From positions 1 through 14,411 of the forward strand of contig CAYPHV010000031.1 in assembly GCA_964410645.1 (NCBI GenBank): DNA of 14,411 nt, read 5' to 3'. Below are positions 7,693 to 13,930 of this stretch, in pieces. Under the pieces are notes generated by a model, which did no database searches, was not told the DNA's origin, and saw only the letters and a list, made by a program, of their open reading frames with translations. Numbering within the stretch: the stretch's first letter is position 1; each line of letters opens with the position of its first letter. This DNA comes from JALTBU01 sp964410645. GTDB lineage: Bacteria; Campylobacterota; Campylobacteria; Campylobacterales; Nautiliaceae. Both the position numbers and the translations under genes were made by a program.

Positions 7693-7717
7693 ATATTATA
7701 ATATGAATATACCAAAA

Positions 7718-7723
7718 TATAAT
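7718..7723 (+). promoter_or_regulatory. -10 box for the coiled-coil gene
   Basis: TATAAT, with a predicted start near 7730 and AAAGGA at 7740-7745 before the ATG at 7752. A second TATAAT lies at 7697-7702. An A/T inverted repeat (7716-7722 with 7730-7736) overlaps the box but may be chance. Confidence 0.4.
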
Positions 7724-7751
7724 ATATCGTTATATTAATAAAGGAAAATAA

Positions 7752-7991
7752 ATGTTAAAAGAATTTATAGAAAAAATGACTGATTGGGCTTTGGAAAAAG
7801 AAGAAGAAGCTGCAAAAAACTGTGAAATACCTGTAGAAACTGTAGAAAAGCAGTTAGATATTATCAAAAATAAAAAAGATGAACTTCAAAAAAAGTGTAA
7901 CGAACAATTAAAAGAATTAAATGAATTGATAAATAAAATAGAAAAAATAAAAAATGAAGAATTAATTAAATGTAAAATGAGAAATAATTAA
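7752..7991 (+). CDS. Small coiled-coil protein of unknown function
   Basis: This 79-residue, charged and helical protein was not recognised as any family. Residues ~30-75 (VEKQLDIIKNKKDELQKKCN onward) show heptad-like spacing of Leu/Ile with Lys/Glu, so a coiled coil is likely. It has three cysteines and no membrane segment or signal. The N-terminal half (EKMTDWALEKEEEAAKN) is a separate amphipathic helix. AAAGGA six bases before the ATG and a -10 box at 7718 support real expression. It stands alone between a terminator and a convergent gene, whose stop codon begins at the very next base. Confidence 0.65.
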   Translation: MLKEFIEKMTDWALEKEEEAAKNCEIPVETVEKQLDIIKNKKDELQKKCNEQLKELNELINKIEKIKNEELIKCKMRNN

Positions 7992-7999
7992 TTATTTTT
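7982..7999. terminator. Perfect palindrome spanning two abutting stop codons
   Basis: AAATAATT/AATTATTT (7982-7997) is a 16-base perfect palindrome containing the TAA of the coiled-coil gene (7989-7991) and the stop of the opposing membrane-protein gene (7992-7994). A T run follows on the + strand (to 8000). It could serve as a weak terminator; the all-A/T stem keeps confidence low. Confidence 0.3.
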
Positions 8000-8441
8000 T
8001 ATTGCATAAGTGTTTGTTTAATTCAAAAATTTCTTTGATTCTTTTTTCGTCTTTTTCTTTTGAGAGAATGTGCTTAAGCATAAGTAATTCGCAATTGTTT
8101 TTTACGTCTATTCCAAATTTTTTTAAGAAATCTTCCAAATCGTTTAATTTTCTTTTTGCATTTAAATAATAAATTAATTGACTAAGAGATAATAAAAAAA
8201 CAGAACCGAAAAATAAAAGAAGTGAAAAAATTTTTGCATTAAATTCATACGGTATTGCCTGAAAAGTCATAATTATTAAAAGTGTTAAAGAAAAAATAAC
8301 TCCTCCAATAAAATATGAACATTTTGTTGTAGCTATATAAACATAGTTCTGAATACTCTTTTTTATTTTTGTTGCAGAGTAAAAATTAATAAGAGCAAAA
8401 ACAATAATAATTACACTTGTTCCAATTATTAAATAATAGAT
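7992..8441 (-). CDS. Three-TM membrane protein with a non-standard start codon
   Basis: I do not recognise a family. The coding frame runs back to 8468 on the - strand with no ATG, GTG or TTG until ATG 8270. Starting at ATG would give only 92 residues and cut into the middle of a membrane segment (GGVIFSLTLLIIMTFQ), with no ribosome-binding site. Upstream, an ideal AAAGGAG (8447-8453) sits five bases before an in-frame ATC at 8439-8441. From there the protein has 149 residues: TM1 YYLIIGTSVIIIVFALINFY, TM2 around FIGGVIFSLTLLII, TM3 KIFSLLLFFGSVFLLSLSQL, then a ~65-residue charged cytoplasmic tail. It overlaps the end of the CinA-like gene by 13 bases, so termination-reinitiation at ATA/ATT (8424-8429) is another option. 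A base error at the start codon is also possible. It is the last gene of the aspS operon. Confidence 0.6.
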   Translation of the reverse strand: MYYLIIGTSVIIIVFALINFYSATKIKKSIQNYVYIATTKCSYFIGGVIFSLTLLIIMTFQAIPYEFNAKIFSLLLFFGSVFLLSLSQLIYYLNAKRKLNDLEDFLKKFGIDVKNNCELLMLKHILSKEKDEKRIKEIFELNKHLCNKK

Positions 8442-9157
8442 GTTAACTCCTTTAGTTTTATATTTTTTTTAGTTAGTTCATTTTTAAACCATTTGTACCA
8501 TTTTTTGGCATCTTTTCCTGCGAAAGAAATTTCGGAAGTATAATCTAACGTTGGAAGAGTCGAAAATTCAATATAATCAGGTATTTTTCGCATTATATCT
8601 ATCATTTCACTTTCTTTTGCATATGCCAAAAGAGAATATCTTTTTTTTATTTCTTTTTTCGGAAAAAAATTATCAAGTGCTTCAATGCTCATAGGATGAG
8701 ACATTTTGGGAAAACCCGGCATAAAAAAATATCTTTGATCAATATAAAATCCGGGAAATGAATTAACAGGATTGTTCCATAACGCCTTGGCATTTTTTGG
8801 CCATAAGGCAAGAGGATATTTTTTTGAATTATCTTCTTCTGGGAATTTTTTATCAATTAATTTTTTAAACTCTTCATTCATTTCCATTTTGTTGTTGCTG
8901 AAAACTTTAGCGGCCAATTTTCTTGTAAAATCATCTGGTGTAGCACCTATGCCGCCGTAACAAAATAAACAGGAATCGGAAAAATTTTTTACAAGTGTAA
9001 AAATTTTTTCCATTAATACAGGATTGTCCTTAATAATGAAAGAAGATGTAAGCTCGTATCCTCTTTTTAAAAGTTCATTTTTTAAGAAGTCAAAATGTTT
9101 GTCAATTCTGCGTCCGTTTAATATTTCAGTTCCAATTATTATTTGAAAAATATGCAT
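8429..9157 (-). CDS. CinA-like / molybdopterin-binding domain protein (COG1058)
   Basis: This 242-residue cytoplasmic protein has a MoaB/Mog-type fold: IIIGTEILNGRRID at residues 6-19 and CYGGIGATPDDFTRKL at 66-81. The latter matches the GG-x-GPT-x-DD-x-T loop of the family, with Ala in place of Pro. It corresponds to the N-terminal domain of CinA (competence/damage-inducible protein A) and of FAD-synthase-linked MPTb domains; the C-terminal nicotinamide-nucleotide amidase domain is absent, as in other short COG1058 proteins. In full CinA the N-terminal domain is an ADP-ribose pyrophosphatase, but activity here is unproven. Its ATG shares one base with the adk stop (TAATG), so translation is coupled. 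The role is uncertain; the family is secure. Confidence 0.82.
   Translation of the reverse strand: MHIFQIIIGTEILNGRRIDKHFDFLKNELLKRGYELTSSFIIKDNPVLMEKIFTLVKNFSDSCLFCYGGIGATPDDFTRKLAAKVFSNNKMEMNEEFKKLIDKKFPEEDNSKKYPLALWPKNAKALWNNPVNSFPGFYIDQRYFFMPGFPKMSHPMSIEALDNFFPKKEIKKRYSLLAYAKESEMIDIMRKIPDYIEFSTLPTLDYTSEISFAGKDAKKWYKWFKNELTKKNIKLKELTSII
8447..8453 (-). promoter_or_regulatory. Shine-Dalgarno inside the CinA-like gene, before an ATC codon
   Basis: On the - strand this reads AAAGGAG, five bases before the in-frame ATC at 8439-8441. It is among the best ribosome-binding sites of the window, yet no ATG, GTG or TTG lies in frame downstream until 8270. Confidence 0.6.
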
Positions 9158-9726
9158 TATAATGTGCTTTCTATTTCTTTTTTCATATCTTTAACTATTT
9201 CTTCTATTGTTCTTTCACCATTTATTTTGACTAATTTGCCCTGTTTATTGTAAAAGTTTTCAATATCATTTAACGGATGCGTATATATTTTCATTCTATT
9301 GTTAAATACTTCTTCGTTATCATCAGCTCCTCTTGCTCTTCCTAATACTCTGTCTTTTGCTGTGTTTTCGCTTACTACTACTTCGATAACTTTTATTAAA
9401 CTGATATCGTTTGTTTGTTTTAACATTTCATCAAGCGCTTTCATTTGTTCAATACTTCTTGGAAAACCGTCTATTAAAATTATATTTTTATCTGCTTTTT
9501 CGATTGCATGCTTAATTGTGCCGATTACAATATTAAGCGGTACCAATTTTCCGTTGTCAATAAAATTTTTTATTTTTTTGCCCAGTTCACTGCCGCTTGC
9601 AACTTCATCTCTTAACAAATCACCTGTTGAATAATGGATTAAATCAGAATTTTGTTTTGCTATAAATTCCGCATCTGTTGTTTTTCCACTTCCGGGGGCT
9701 CCTATAATTAAAAATAATTTTTTCAT
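9157..9726 (-). CDS. adk: Adenylate kinase, short type
   Basis: Adk interconverts ATP + AMP with two ADP in the cytoplasm and keeps adenine nucleotides balanced. The 189 residues show the P-loop GAPGSGKT (9-16), the AMP-binding STGDLLRDEV (33-42), LIDGFPRS (84-91, with Arg90), and GRARGADDNEEVFNNRM, where the long LID domain of E. coli-type enzymes is replaced by a short loop; there are no zinc cysteines. This short form is usual in Campylobacterota. AAGGA precedes the ATG. It follows the feoA-like gene by 25 bases and overlaps the CinA-like gene by one base, in the aspS operon. Confidence 0.95.
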   Translation of the reverse strand: MKKLFLIIGAPGSGKTTDAEFIAKQNSDLIHYSTGDLLRDEVASGSELGKKIKNFIDNGKLVPLNIVIGTIKHAIEKADKNIILIDGFPRSIEQMKALDEMLKQTNDISLIKVIEVVVSENTAKDRVLGRARGADDNEEVFNNRMKIYTHPLNDIENFYNKQGKLVKINGERTIEEIVKDMKKEIESTL

Positions 9727-9751
9727 TTTTTATTCCTTATGCTTAGTTTTT

Positions 9752-10012
9752 TTATAAAATAGGGCATTCAAATTTTTTAACATAAATTTTTTTTGCCATT
9801 CCTCTACCTATGGCGATTTTTCTGCCATTTGAATCAAATTCGATAGGGCCAAAGAAACTTTTATTTAAAATTTGTCCTATTTGACCGTTATGAATTCCCA
9901 AATCCTGCATTCTATATTTAAAATTTCCGCAAGCCTTATCAAACTTGATAATTTTAAAGACATCTCCGTTTTTTAAATCGTTTAAAGTTAATGTGCCTAT
10001 TTTTTTATTCAT
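9752..10012 (-). CDS. Stand-alone FeoA-domain protein
   Basis: This 86-residue cytoplasmic protein has the SH3-like FeoA fold pattern: LTLNDLKNGDVFKIIKF, then YRMQDLGIHNGQIGQIL, then FFGPIEFDSNGRKIAIGRGMAKKIYV. These match the family's 'L-x-D/E-L-x-x-G', 'R-x-x-DLG-x-x-x-G' and 'G-x-x-x-A-x-x-I-x-V' blocks. FeoA helps the FeoB ferrous-iron transporter, and the same fold forms the C-terminal domain of DtxR-type regulators. No feoB is in this window. The gene begins eight bases before the end of aspS and is followed 25 bases later by adk, so it is produced constitutively with housekeeping genes. Whether it serves FeoB encoded elsewhere or has another partner is open. Cys29 and Cys83 are the only cysteines. 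Confidence 0.8.
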   Translation of the reverse strand: MNKKIGTLTLNDLKNGDVFKIIKFDKACGNFKYRMQDLGIHNGQIGQILNKSFFGPIEFDSNGRKIAIGRGMAKKIYVKKFECPIL

Positions 10013-11771
10013 TGTCGTTTGTTTGCTTTTTTATTCTTATATGCAATTCTTTTAATTGACTTATTTCTACTTTAGCTGGTGCATTTGTGAGCAGGCATTG
10101 TGCTTTTTGAGTTTTTGGAAAAGCAATAACGTCTCTAATGTTATCTGTGTGCCTAAGGAGCATTATAACTCTATCAAGTCCCAAAGCAAATCCTCCGTGA
10201 GGCGGTGCTCCGAATTTAAGCGCATCAAGTAAGAATCCGAATTTTTCTCTTGCCTGCGTTTCATCCATTTGAAGCATTTTGAATATTTTTTTCTGGATTT
10301 CTTCTTTGTGTATCCTGATACTTCCGCCTCCGATTTCGTATCCGTTACATACTAAATCGTATGCAATTGATTTTATATCTTCAAATTCTTTTTCATCCCA
10401 TGTGTTCATATCAGGCATTGTAAATGGGTGATGAAGTGGTGTTGGGTTTCCGTTTTCATCTTTTTCAAACATTGGAAAATCCATAATCCATATAAGATTA
10501 TATTCGTTTTCATTAATCAAATTCATGTCTTTTGCTATTTTTTGGCGCAATCTTCCCATATAATCTAAAACTGTTTTTTTATATCCGGCTCCAAAGAAAA
10601 CTACATCTCCTGTATGCAAATCTAATTTTTCCTGCATTGTTTTTAAAGATTTTTCAGTTAAAAATTTTAAAAGAGGTCCCTTTAATCCGTCTTTTTTTAC
10701 CTGAATATATGCTAATCCTTTTGCTCCGAATTTTCTAACGAAATTTTCAAGTTCTTTTAACATTTTTCTGCTGTAAAATGTATCTCCTCCCGGAACTTTG
10801 AGAGCTTTTATTCTGTTGTGCTTAGCGTCATTTGCAATTGAGGCAAATATTTCGTTGGTTGAATCTTTGAATTCCGGTAAAACATCGATCATACTCAAAT
10901 CATATCTTAAATCCGGTTTGTCACTTCCGTATTTTTCCGTAGCTTCAGTGTAACTCATTCTTTTAATAGGTGTATTTATATCAATTCCCACTGTTTTAAA
11001 AGCTTTTTTTGCCATACCTTCTATTGCTTCTATAACTCCGTCTTGTGTTACAAAGCTCATTTCCACATCAACCTGTGTAAATTCAGGCTGTCGGTCGGCT
11101 CTTAGGTCTTCATCTCTGAAACATTTTGCAATTTGAAAATATTTATCAAATCCGGAAATCATTAAAATTTGTTTGAAAAGCTGTGGTGATTGTGGAAGAG
11201 CAAAAAATTCTCCCGGGTGAACGCGGCTGGGAACCAAATAATCTCTTGCCCCTTCTGGTGTGGATTTTGTAAGCACCGGTGTTTCAACATCAATAAAACC
11301 GTTTTCATAAAAATAATCTCTAATTGCCTTGACAACCTTGCTTCTTAGTATAAAGGTTTCAAGTAAATCATTACTTCTGAGATCTAAATATCTGTATTTT
11401 AATCTTAATTCTTCATTTACATTTTTATCGCCGATTTGGAAAGGTAATGTTTCTGAAGTGTTTTCAATTTCCAATGTATTTGCTATTACTTCAATTTTTC
11501 CTGTTTTAAGTTTTGGATTTTCTAAATTTTCGCCTCTTAATCTTACTTTGCCTTTTACTTTAATAACATATTCGTCTTTTACTTTTTCCGCTATACTGTG
11601 TGCTTCTATAGAATCTGCCGGATCTGCAACAATCTGAATTATTCCGCTTCTGTCTCTTAAGTCTATAAAAATAACTCCTCCGTGATCTCTATTTGATTTT
11701 ACCCATCCGGCAAGTTTTACATCTTCACCAACATTCATTTCGTTTAGCTCGGCACAATAATGGCTTCTCAT
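10005..11771 (-). CDS. aspS: Aspartyl-tRNA synthetase (probably non-discriminating, Asp/Asn)
   Basis: This class II synthetase charges tRNA-Asp with aspartate. The 588 residues contain the N-terminal OB-fold anticodon-binding domain (1-105), motif 1 (~150-165), the QSPQLFKQ flipping-region signature (194-201), motif 2 FRDEDLRADRQPEF (218-231), the bacterial GAD insertion (~285-415), and motif 3 GFALGLDRV. In the anticodon domain the sequence RDHGG has His30 where discriminating enzymes such as that of E. coli have Leu. The same His marks the non-discriminating enzyme of Pseudomonas, which also makes Asp-tRNA-Asn for the GatCAB amidotransferase. This fits the known absence of AsnRS in many Campylobacterota. 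It heads a five-gene operon and has an extended -10 promoter at 11792-11800. Confidence 0.96.
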   Translation of the reverse strand: MRSHYCAELNEMNVGEDVKLAGWVKSNRDHGGVIFIDLRDRSGIIQIVADPADSIEAHSIAEKVKDEYVIKVKGKVRLRGENLENPKLKTGKIEVIANTLEIENTSETLPFQIGDKNVNEELRLKYRYLDLRSNDLLETFILRSKVVKAIRDYFYENGFIDVETPVLTKSTPEGARDYLVPSRVHPGEFFALPQSPQLFKQILMISGFDKYFQIAKCFRDEDLRADRQPEFTQVDVEMSFVTQDGVIEAIEGMAKKAFKTVGIDINTPIKRMSYTEATEKYGSDKPDLRYDLSMIDVLPEFKDSTNEIFASIANDAKHNRIKALKVPGGDTFYSRKMLKELENFVRKFGAKGLAYIQVKKDGLKGPLLKFLTEKSLKTMQEKLDLHTGDVVFFGAGYKKTVLDYMGRLRQKIAKDMNLINENEYNLIWIMDFPMFEKDENGNPTPLHHPFTMPDMNTWDEKEFEDIKSIAYDLVCNGYEIGGGSIRIHKEEIQKKIFKMLQMDETQAREKFGFLLDALKFGAPPHGGFALGLDRVIMLLRHTDNIRDVIAFPKTQKAQCLLTNAPAKVEISQLKELHIRIKKQTNDNE

Positions 11772-11791
11772 TAATTTCCTTTTTTGTCGAA

Positions 11792-11800
11792 ATTATAACA
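11792..11800 (-). promoter_or_regulatory. Extended -10 promoter of the aspS operon
   Basis: On the - strand this reads TGTTATAAT, a perfect extended -10. The predicted start is near 11785, leaving a 14-base leader with AAGGA (11777-11781) before the ATG at 11771. Confidence 0.6.
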
Positions 11801-11805
11801 AAATG

Positions 11806-11814
11806 TGATATAAT
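11806..11814 (+). promoter_or_regulatory. Extended -10 promoter for the CHAD gene
   Basis: TGATATAAT, a perfect extended -10 on the + strand, mirror image of the aspS element five bases away. The predicted start near 11821 leaves a leader of about 87 bases before the ATG at 11908. Confidence 0.55.
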
Positions 11815-11825
11815 TTTTGCAATAA

Positions 11826-11862
11826 GAGATTTTTTTAAGGTTTGAAAGATAGTATAAATCTC
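11826..11862 (+). promoter_or_regulatory. Inverted repeat in the CHAD leader
   Basis: GAGATTT (11826-11832) and AAATCTC (11856-11862) are perfect 7-base arms around a 23-base loop, starting a few bases after the predicted transcription start. It could be a 5' stabilising stem or a regulatory hairpin; no known riboswitch class is recognised. Confidence 0.35.
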
Positions 11863-11907
11863 AAGTTATGCCGTATTTTTATATTTTTGTGATAAAAAGG
11901 ATAATTT

Positions 11908-12501
11908 ATGGAAAAACTGATTAAAAAATATATAAAAACGGATGATGCTGATATTTTGCATAATTTAAGAGTAAATGCAAGAAAAACATTAAGCAGGCTG
12001 ATGCTTGAAAATAAAACAGATTTAGGATTGGAAGATTTGCTTAAATATTCATCAAAACTCAGGGATACGGATGTATTGATTAATATTTGTAAAAATAAAA
12101 GAATAAAAAAATTTTTAGACAAGAAGCATATAAAATTAAGAAAAAAATTTATTAAATTTTTAAAAAATTTTGAGAGTTGTACAATGTTTGAAAAATTAAA
12201 AAAAGAAAATATTTCTATTAACCAATATAAAAAAATATCAAATAAAAGTTTTTTGAAAAACGATGATAAAACGCTTCACAAAATAAGAATAGAAATTAAA
12301 AAATACAGATATACCAACCCCAAGTTCGAAATCATTTTAAAAAAGATTCAAGATAATTTGGGGAAAGCCCATGATTATTATAACTGTGAAAAATTATCAA
12401 AAAAATTTGGATTTAAAACTAAAAAAATTGAGAAAAAGAAAATAGAATATATTAAAAAAGCTGAAAAGATTAGAGAAGATTTTATAAATTCCCTTGAATA
12501 G
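11908..12501 (+). CDS. CHAD-domain protein
   Basis: This 197-residue, very lysine-rich helical protein is almost entirely a CHAD (conserved histidine alpha-helical) domain. Both signature repeats are visible: ILHNLRVNARKTLSRL near residues 16-31 with SSKLRDTDVLINI behind it, and TLHKIRIEIKKYRY with NLGKAHDYYNCEKL behind it. The conserved His and Arg/Lys in each repeat form the basic channel that binds polyphosphate in studied members, so polyphosphate binding, perhaps on granules, is the likely role. It lacks the CYTH (triphosphatase) domain often fused to CHAD. AAGG is upstream of the ATG. It has its own promoter divergent from aspS, and its last 20 coding bases overlap the end of the convergent bacterioferritin gene. 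Confidence 0.82.
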   Translation: MEKLIKKYIKTDDADILHNLRVNARKTLSRLMLENKTDLGLEDLLKYSSKLRDTDVLINICKNKRIKKFLDKKHIKLRKKFIKFLKNFESCTMFEKLKKENISINQYKKISNKSFLKNDDKTLHKIRIEIKKYRYTNPKFEIILKKIQDNLGKAHDYYNCEKLSKKFGFKTKKIEKKKIEYIKKAEKIREDFINSLE

Positions 12502-12982
12502 CTCCCATTCTTTTGCTTCTTTCCATTGCCTGTTGAGAGAGATATCTGTCCCCGAATTTTTGTAAATTTTTGTATTCTGTTTCAAAAGTGTCAAAATGTC
12601 GTTCTTCATCTGCAATAATTTGTTCAAAAATTTGTTTTGAGCCCGCATCTTTGGCATTTGTGCATTCAACTGCGAAATCGTTATACATATCCATTGCGCT
12701 TTCTTCGCTTTTCATAGCCCATTCAAGCATTATTTTCGGATCTTTTATATGTTCTACTTCATGCGAAGGAATCATATCTATATCTCCACCTAAAAAAAGA
12801 ATTCTTTCAGCATATTTTTCCGTATGAAGCATTTCTTCAATAGCAGTTTTTTTAAAAATACTCGCAAGTAAGTCGTATCCCAAATCATCTAAAATAAAAT
12901 GGAAATACATATATTGATGTATAGCGCTAAGTTCTTCTGCAACTGCATTATTTAATAATTTAATTGATTTTTGTCTGTTCAT
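12482..12982 (-). CDS. bfr: Bacterioferritin
   Basis: This 166-residue four-helix ferritin-like protein oxidises and stores iron in a 24-subunit shell. The ferroxidase ligands are in the exact E. coli Bfr spacing (offset by one): Glu17, Glu50, His53, Glu93, Glu126 and His129, in the blocks VAEELSAIHQY, IEEMLHTEKYAERILFLGGD, KSEESAMDMY and DEERHFDTFE. Met51 sits where Met52 ligates heme between subunits in E. coli Bfr, so heme binding is plausible and favours Bfr over plain ferritin. The C-terminus is slightly longer than in E. coli. AAAAGGAG precedes the ATG, and an extended -10 lies at 13000-13008. No clear Fur box was found. It is monocistronic and convergent with the CHAD gene. Confidence 0.9.
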   Translation of the reverse strand: MNRQKSIKLLNNAVAEELSAIHQYMYFHFILDDLGYDLLASIFKKTAIEEMLHTEKYAERILFLGGDIDMIPSHEVEHIKDPKIMLEWAMKSEESAMDMYNDFAVECTNAKDAGSKQIFEQIIADEERHFDTFETEYKNLQKFGDRYLSQQAMERSKRMGAIQGNL

Positions 12983-12999
12983 TTAAACTCCTTTTAGAT

Positions 13000-13008
13000 A
13001 TTATAACA
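13000..13008 (-). promoter_or_regulatory. Extended -10 promoter of bfr
   Basis: On the - strand this reads TGTTATAAT, identical to the aspS element. The predicted start is near 12993, giving a leader of about ten bases with AAAAGGAG before the ATG. Confidence 0.6.
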
Positions 13009-13060
13009 AAAAAAATTCTTAATGGCAAATTTTTTTCCATATATTATATTTTATTATCTT

Positions 13061-13069
13061 TGCTATAAT
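13061..13069 (+). promoter_or_regulatory. Extended -10 promoter of the nadK-recN unit
   Basis: TGCTATAAT, a perfect extended -10, with a predicted start near 13076. The ribosome-binding site AAGGGTGA at 13093-13100 then leads to the ATG at 13103. This argues against any start upstream of 13076. Confidence 0.6.
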
Positions 13070-13102
13070 TACTATAAAAATATTAAAATAATAAGGGTGA
13101 AA

Positions 13103-13930
13103 ATGAAAGCGGGATTTGTATTAAAACCTAAAAATACGCTATCCATAAAAAATGAATTTTTTAAAATAAAAAATATTTTTGAAAAAAAAGGTATAGAGGT
13201 AATTTTAGATTCGATTTCTGCAAAAACCCTTGGACTTATCGGAATTGATTTTGGTCAAATGTGTAATACGGTTGATTTTATAATTGCTTTGGGAGGTGAC
13301 GGAACATTAATATCCGTTAGCAGGAGGGCATATAAATATGACAAACCGATTTTTGGAATAAATGCCGGCAATTTGGGATTTTTAACGGATATTAATCCTG
13401 ATAACGTAGAAGATTTTTTGAATGAATATTTGGAAGGCAATTATAGAATAGATGAGAGAATGGCTATCGAAATTTCTTATCAGAATAAAAAGCTGTATGC
13501 TTTTAACGATGTTGTAATAAGTAAAGATCTTATATCATCAATGATCAATATTCAAATAGATACAAACGAAAGTTTTTTAAATACTTACAGAGGTGACGGA
13601 CTAATTATATCAACTCCCACAGGATCAACGGCTTATAACCTGAGTGCCGGAGGCCCTGTTGTGTATCCTTTAACAGAAAGTTTTATTCTTACGCCGATAT
13701 GTCCGCATTCATTGACACAAAGATCTTTGGTTTTGCCGAGTAACTTTACATTGGGGGCAAAAGTAAGGGAAAATGTTGCAAAACTTATAATTGACGGACA
13801 AGAAATTTATTCTATTAAAGAGAAAATTTTTTTAAAAAAAGCAAAAAATCCTATAAGACTGATTCACAGGCTTAAGAGAAATTATTTTGACGTATTGAGA
13901 GAAAAACTTCATTGGGGTGAGAGCAAATGA
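13103..13930 (+). CDS. nadK: NAD kinase
   Basis: NadK phosphorylates NAD to NADP in the cytoplasm using ATP or polyphosphate, depending on the enzyme. The 275 residues carry LGGDGTLIS (GGDGT at 64-68, catalytic Asp66), INAGNLGFLTDI, the NDVVI block, RGDGLIISTPTGSTAYNLSA and GGPVVYP, then LTPICPHSLTQRSLVLP, all diagnostic. The frame is open back to an ATG at 13022, but that would add a 27-residue Tyr/Ile-rich stretch encoded by the promoter itself; ATG 13103 has the AAGGGTGA site and the normal family N-terminus (MKAGFVLKP). The stop overlaps the recN start as ATGA, a nadK-recN order also common in other Campylobacterota, implying translational coupling. Confidence 0.95.
   Translation: MKAGFVLKPKNTLSIKNEFFKIKNIFEKKGIEVILDSISAKTLGLIGIDFGQMCNTVDFIIALGGDGTLISVSRRAYKYDKPIFGINAGNLGFLTDINPDNVEDFLNEYLEGNYRIDERMAIEISYQNKKLYAFNDVVISKDLISSMINIQIDTNESFLNTYRGDGLIISTPTGSTAYNLSAGGPVVYPLTESFILTPICPHSLTQRSLVLPSNFTLGAKVRENVAKLIIDGQEIYSIKEKIFLKKAKNPIRLIHRLKRNYFDVLREKLHWGESK

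Noticed and set aside
7716..7736. A/T inverted repeat over the promoter of the coiled-coil gene as an operator
   Set aside because: Both arms are pure A/T in an A/T background, so chance cannot be excluded.
11842..11892. A 16-codon TTG-started frame in the CHAD leader
   Set aside because: The AAGG before it is one base from the TTG, too close to work, and the peptide shows no features.
12983..13060. A Fur or PerR box between bfr and nadK
   Set aside because: I looked for the usual palindromic patterns and saw none better than the AT background.
13022..13102. An upstream start that would extend NAD kinase by 27 residues
   Set aside because: The stretch contains the extended -10 promoter (13061-13069) and encodes a Tyr/Ile-rich tail foreign to the family; ATG 13103 has the ribosome-binding site.
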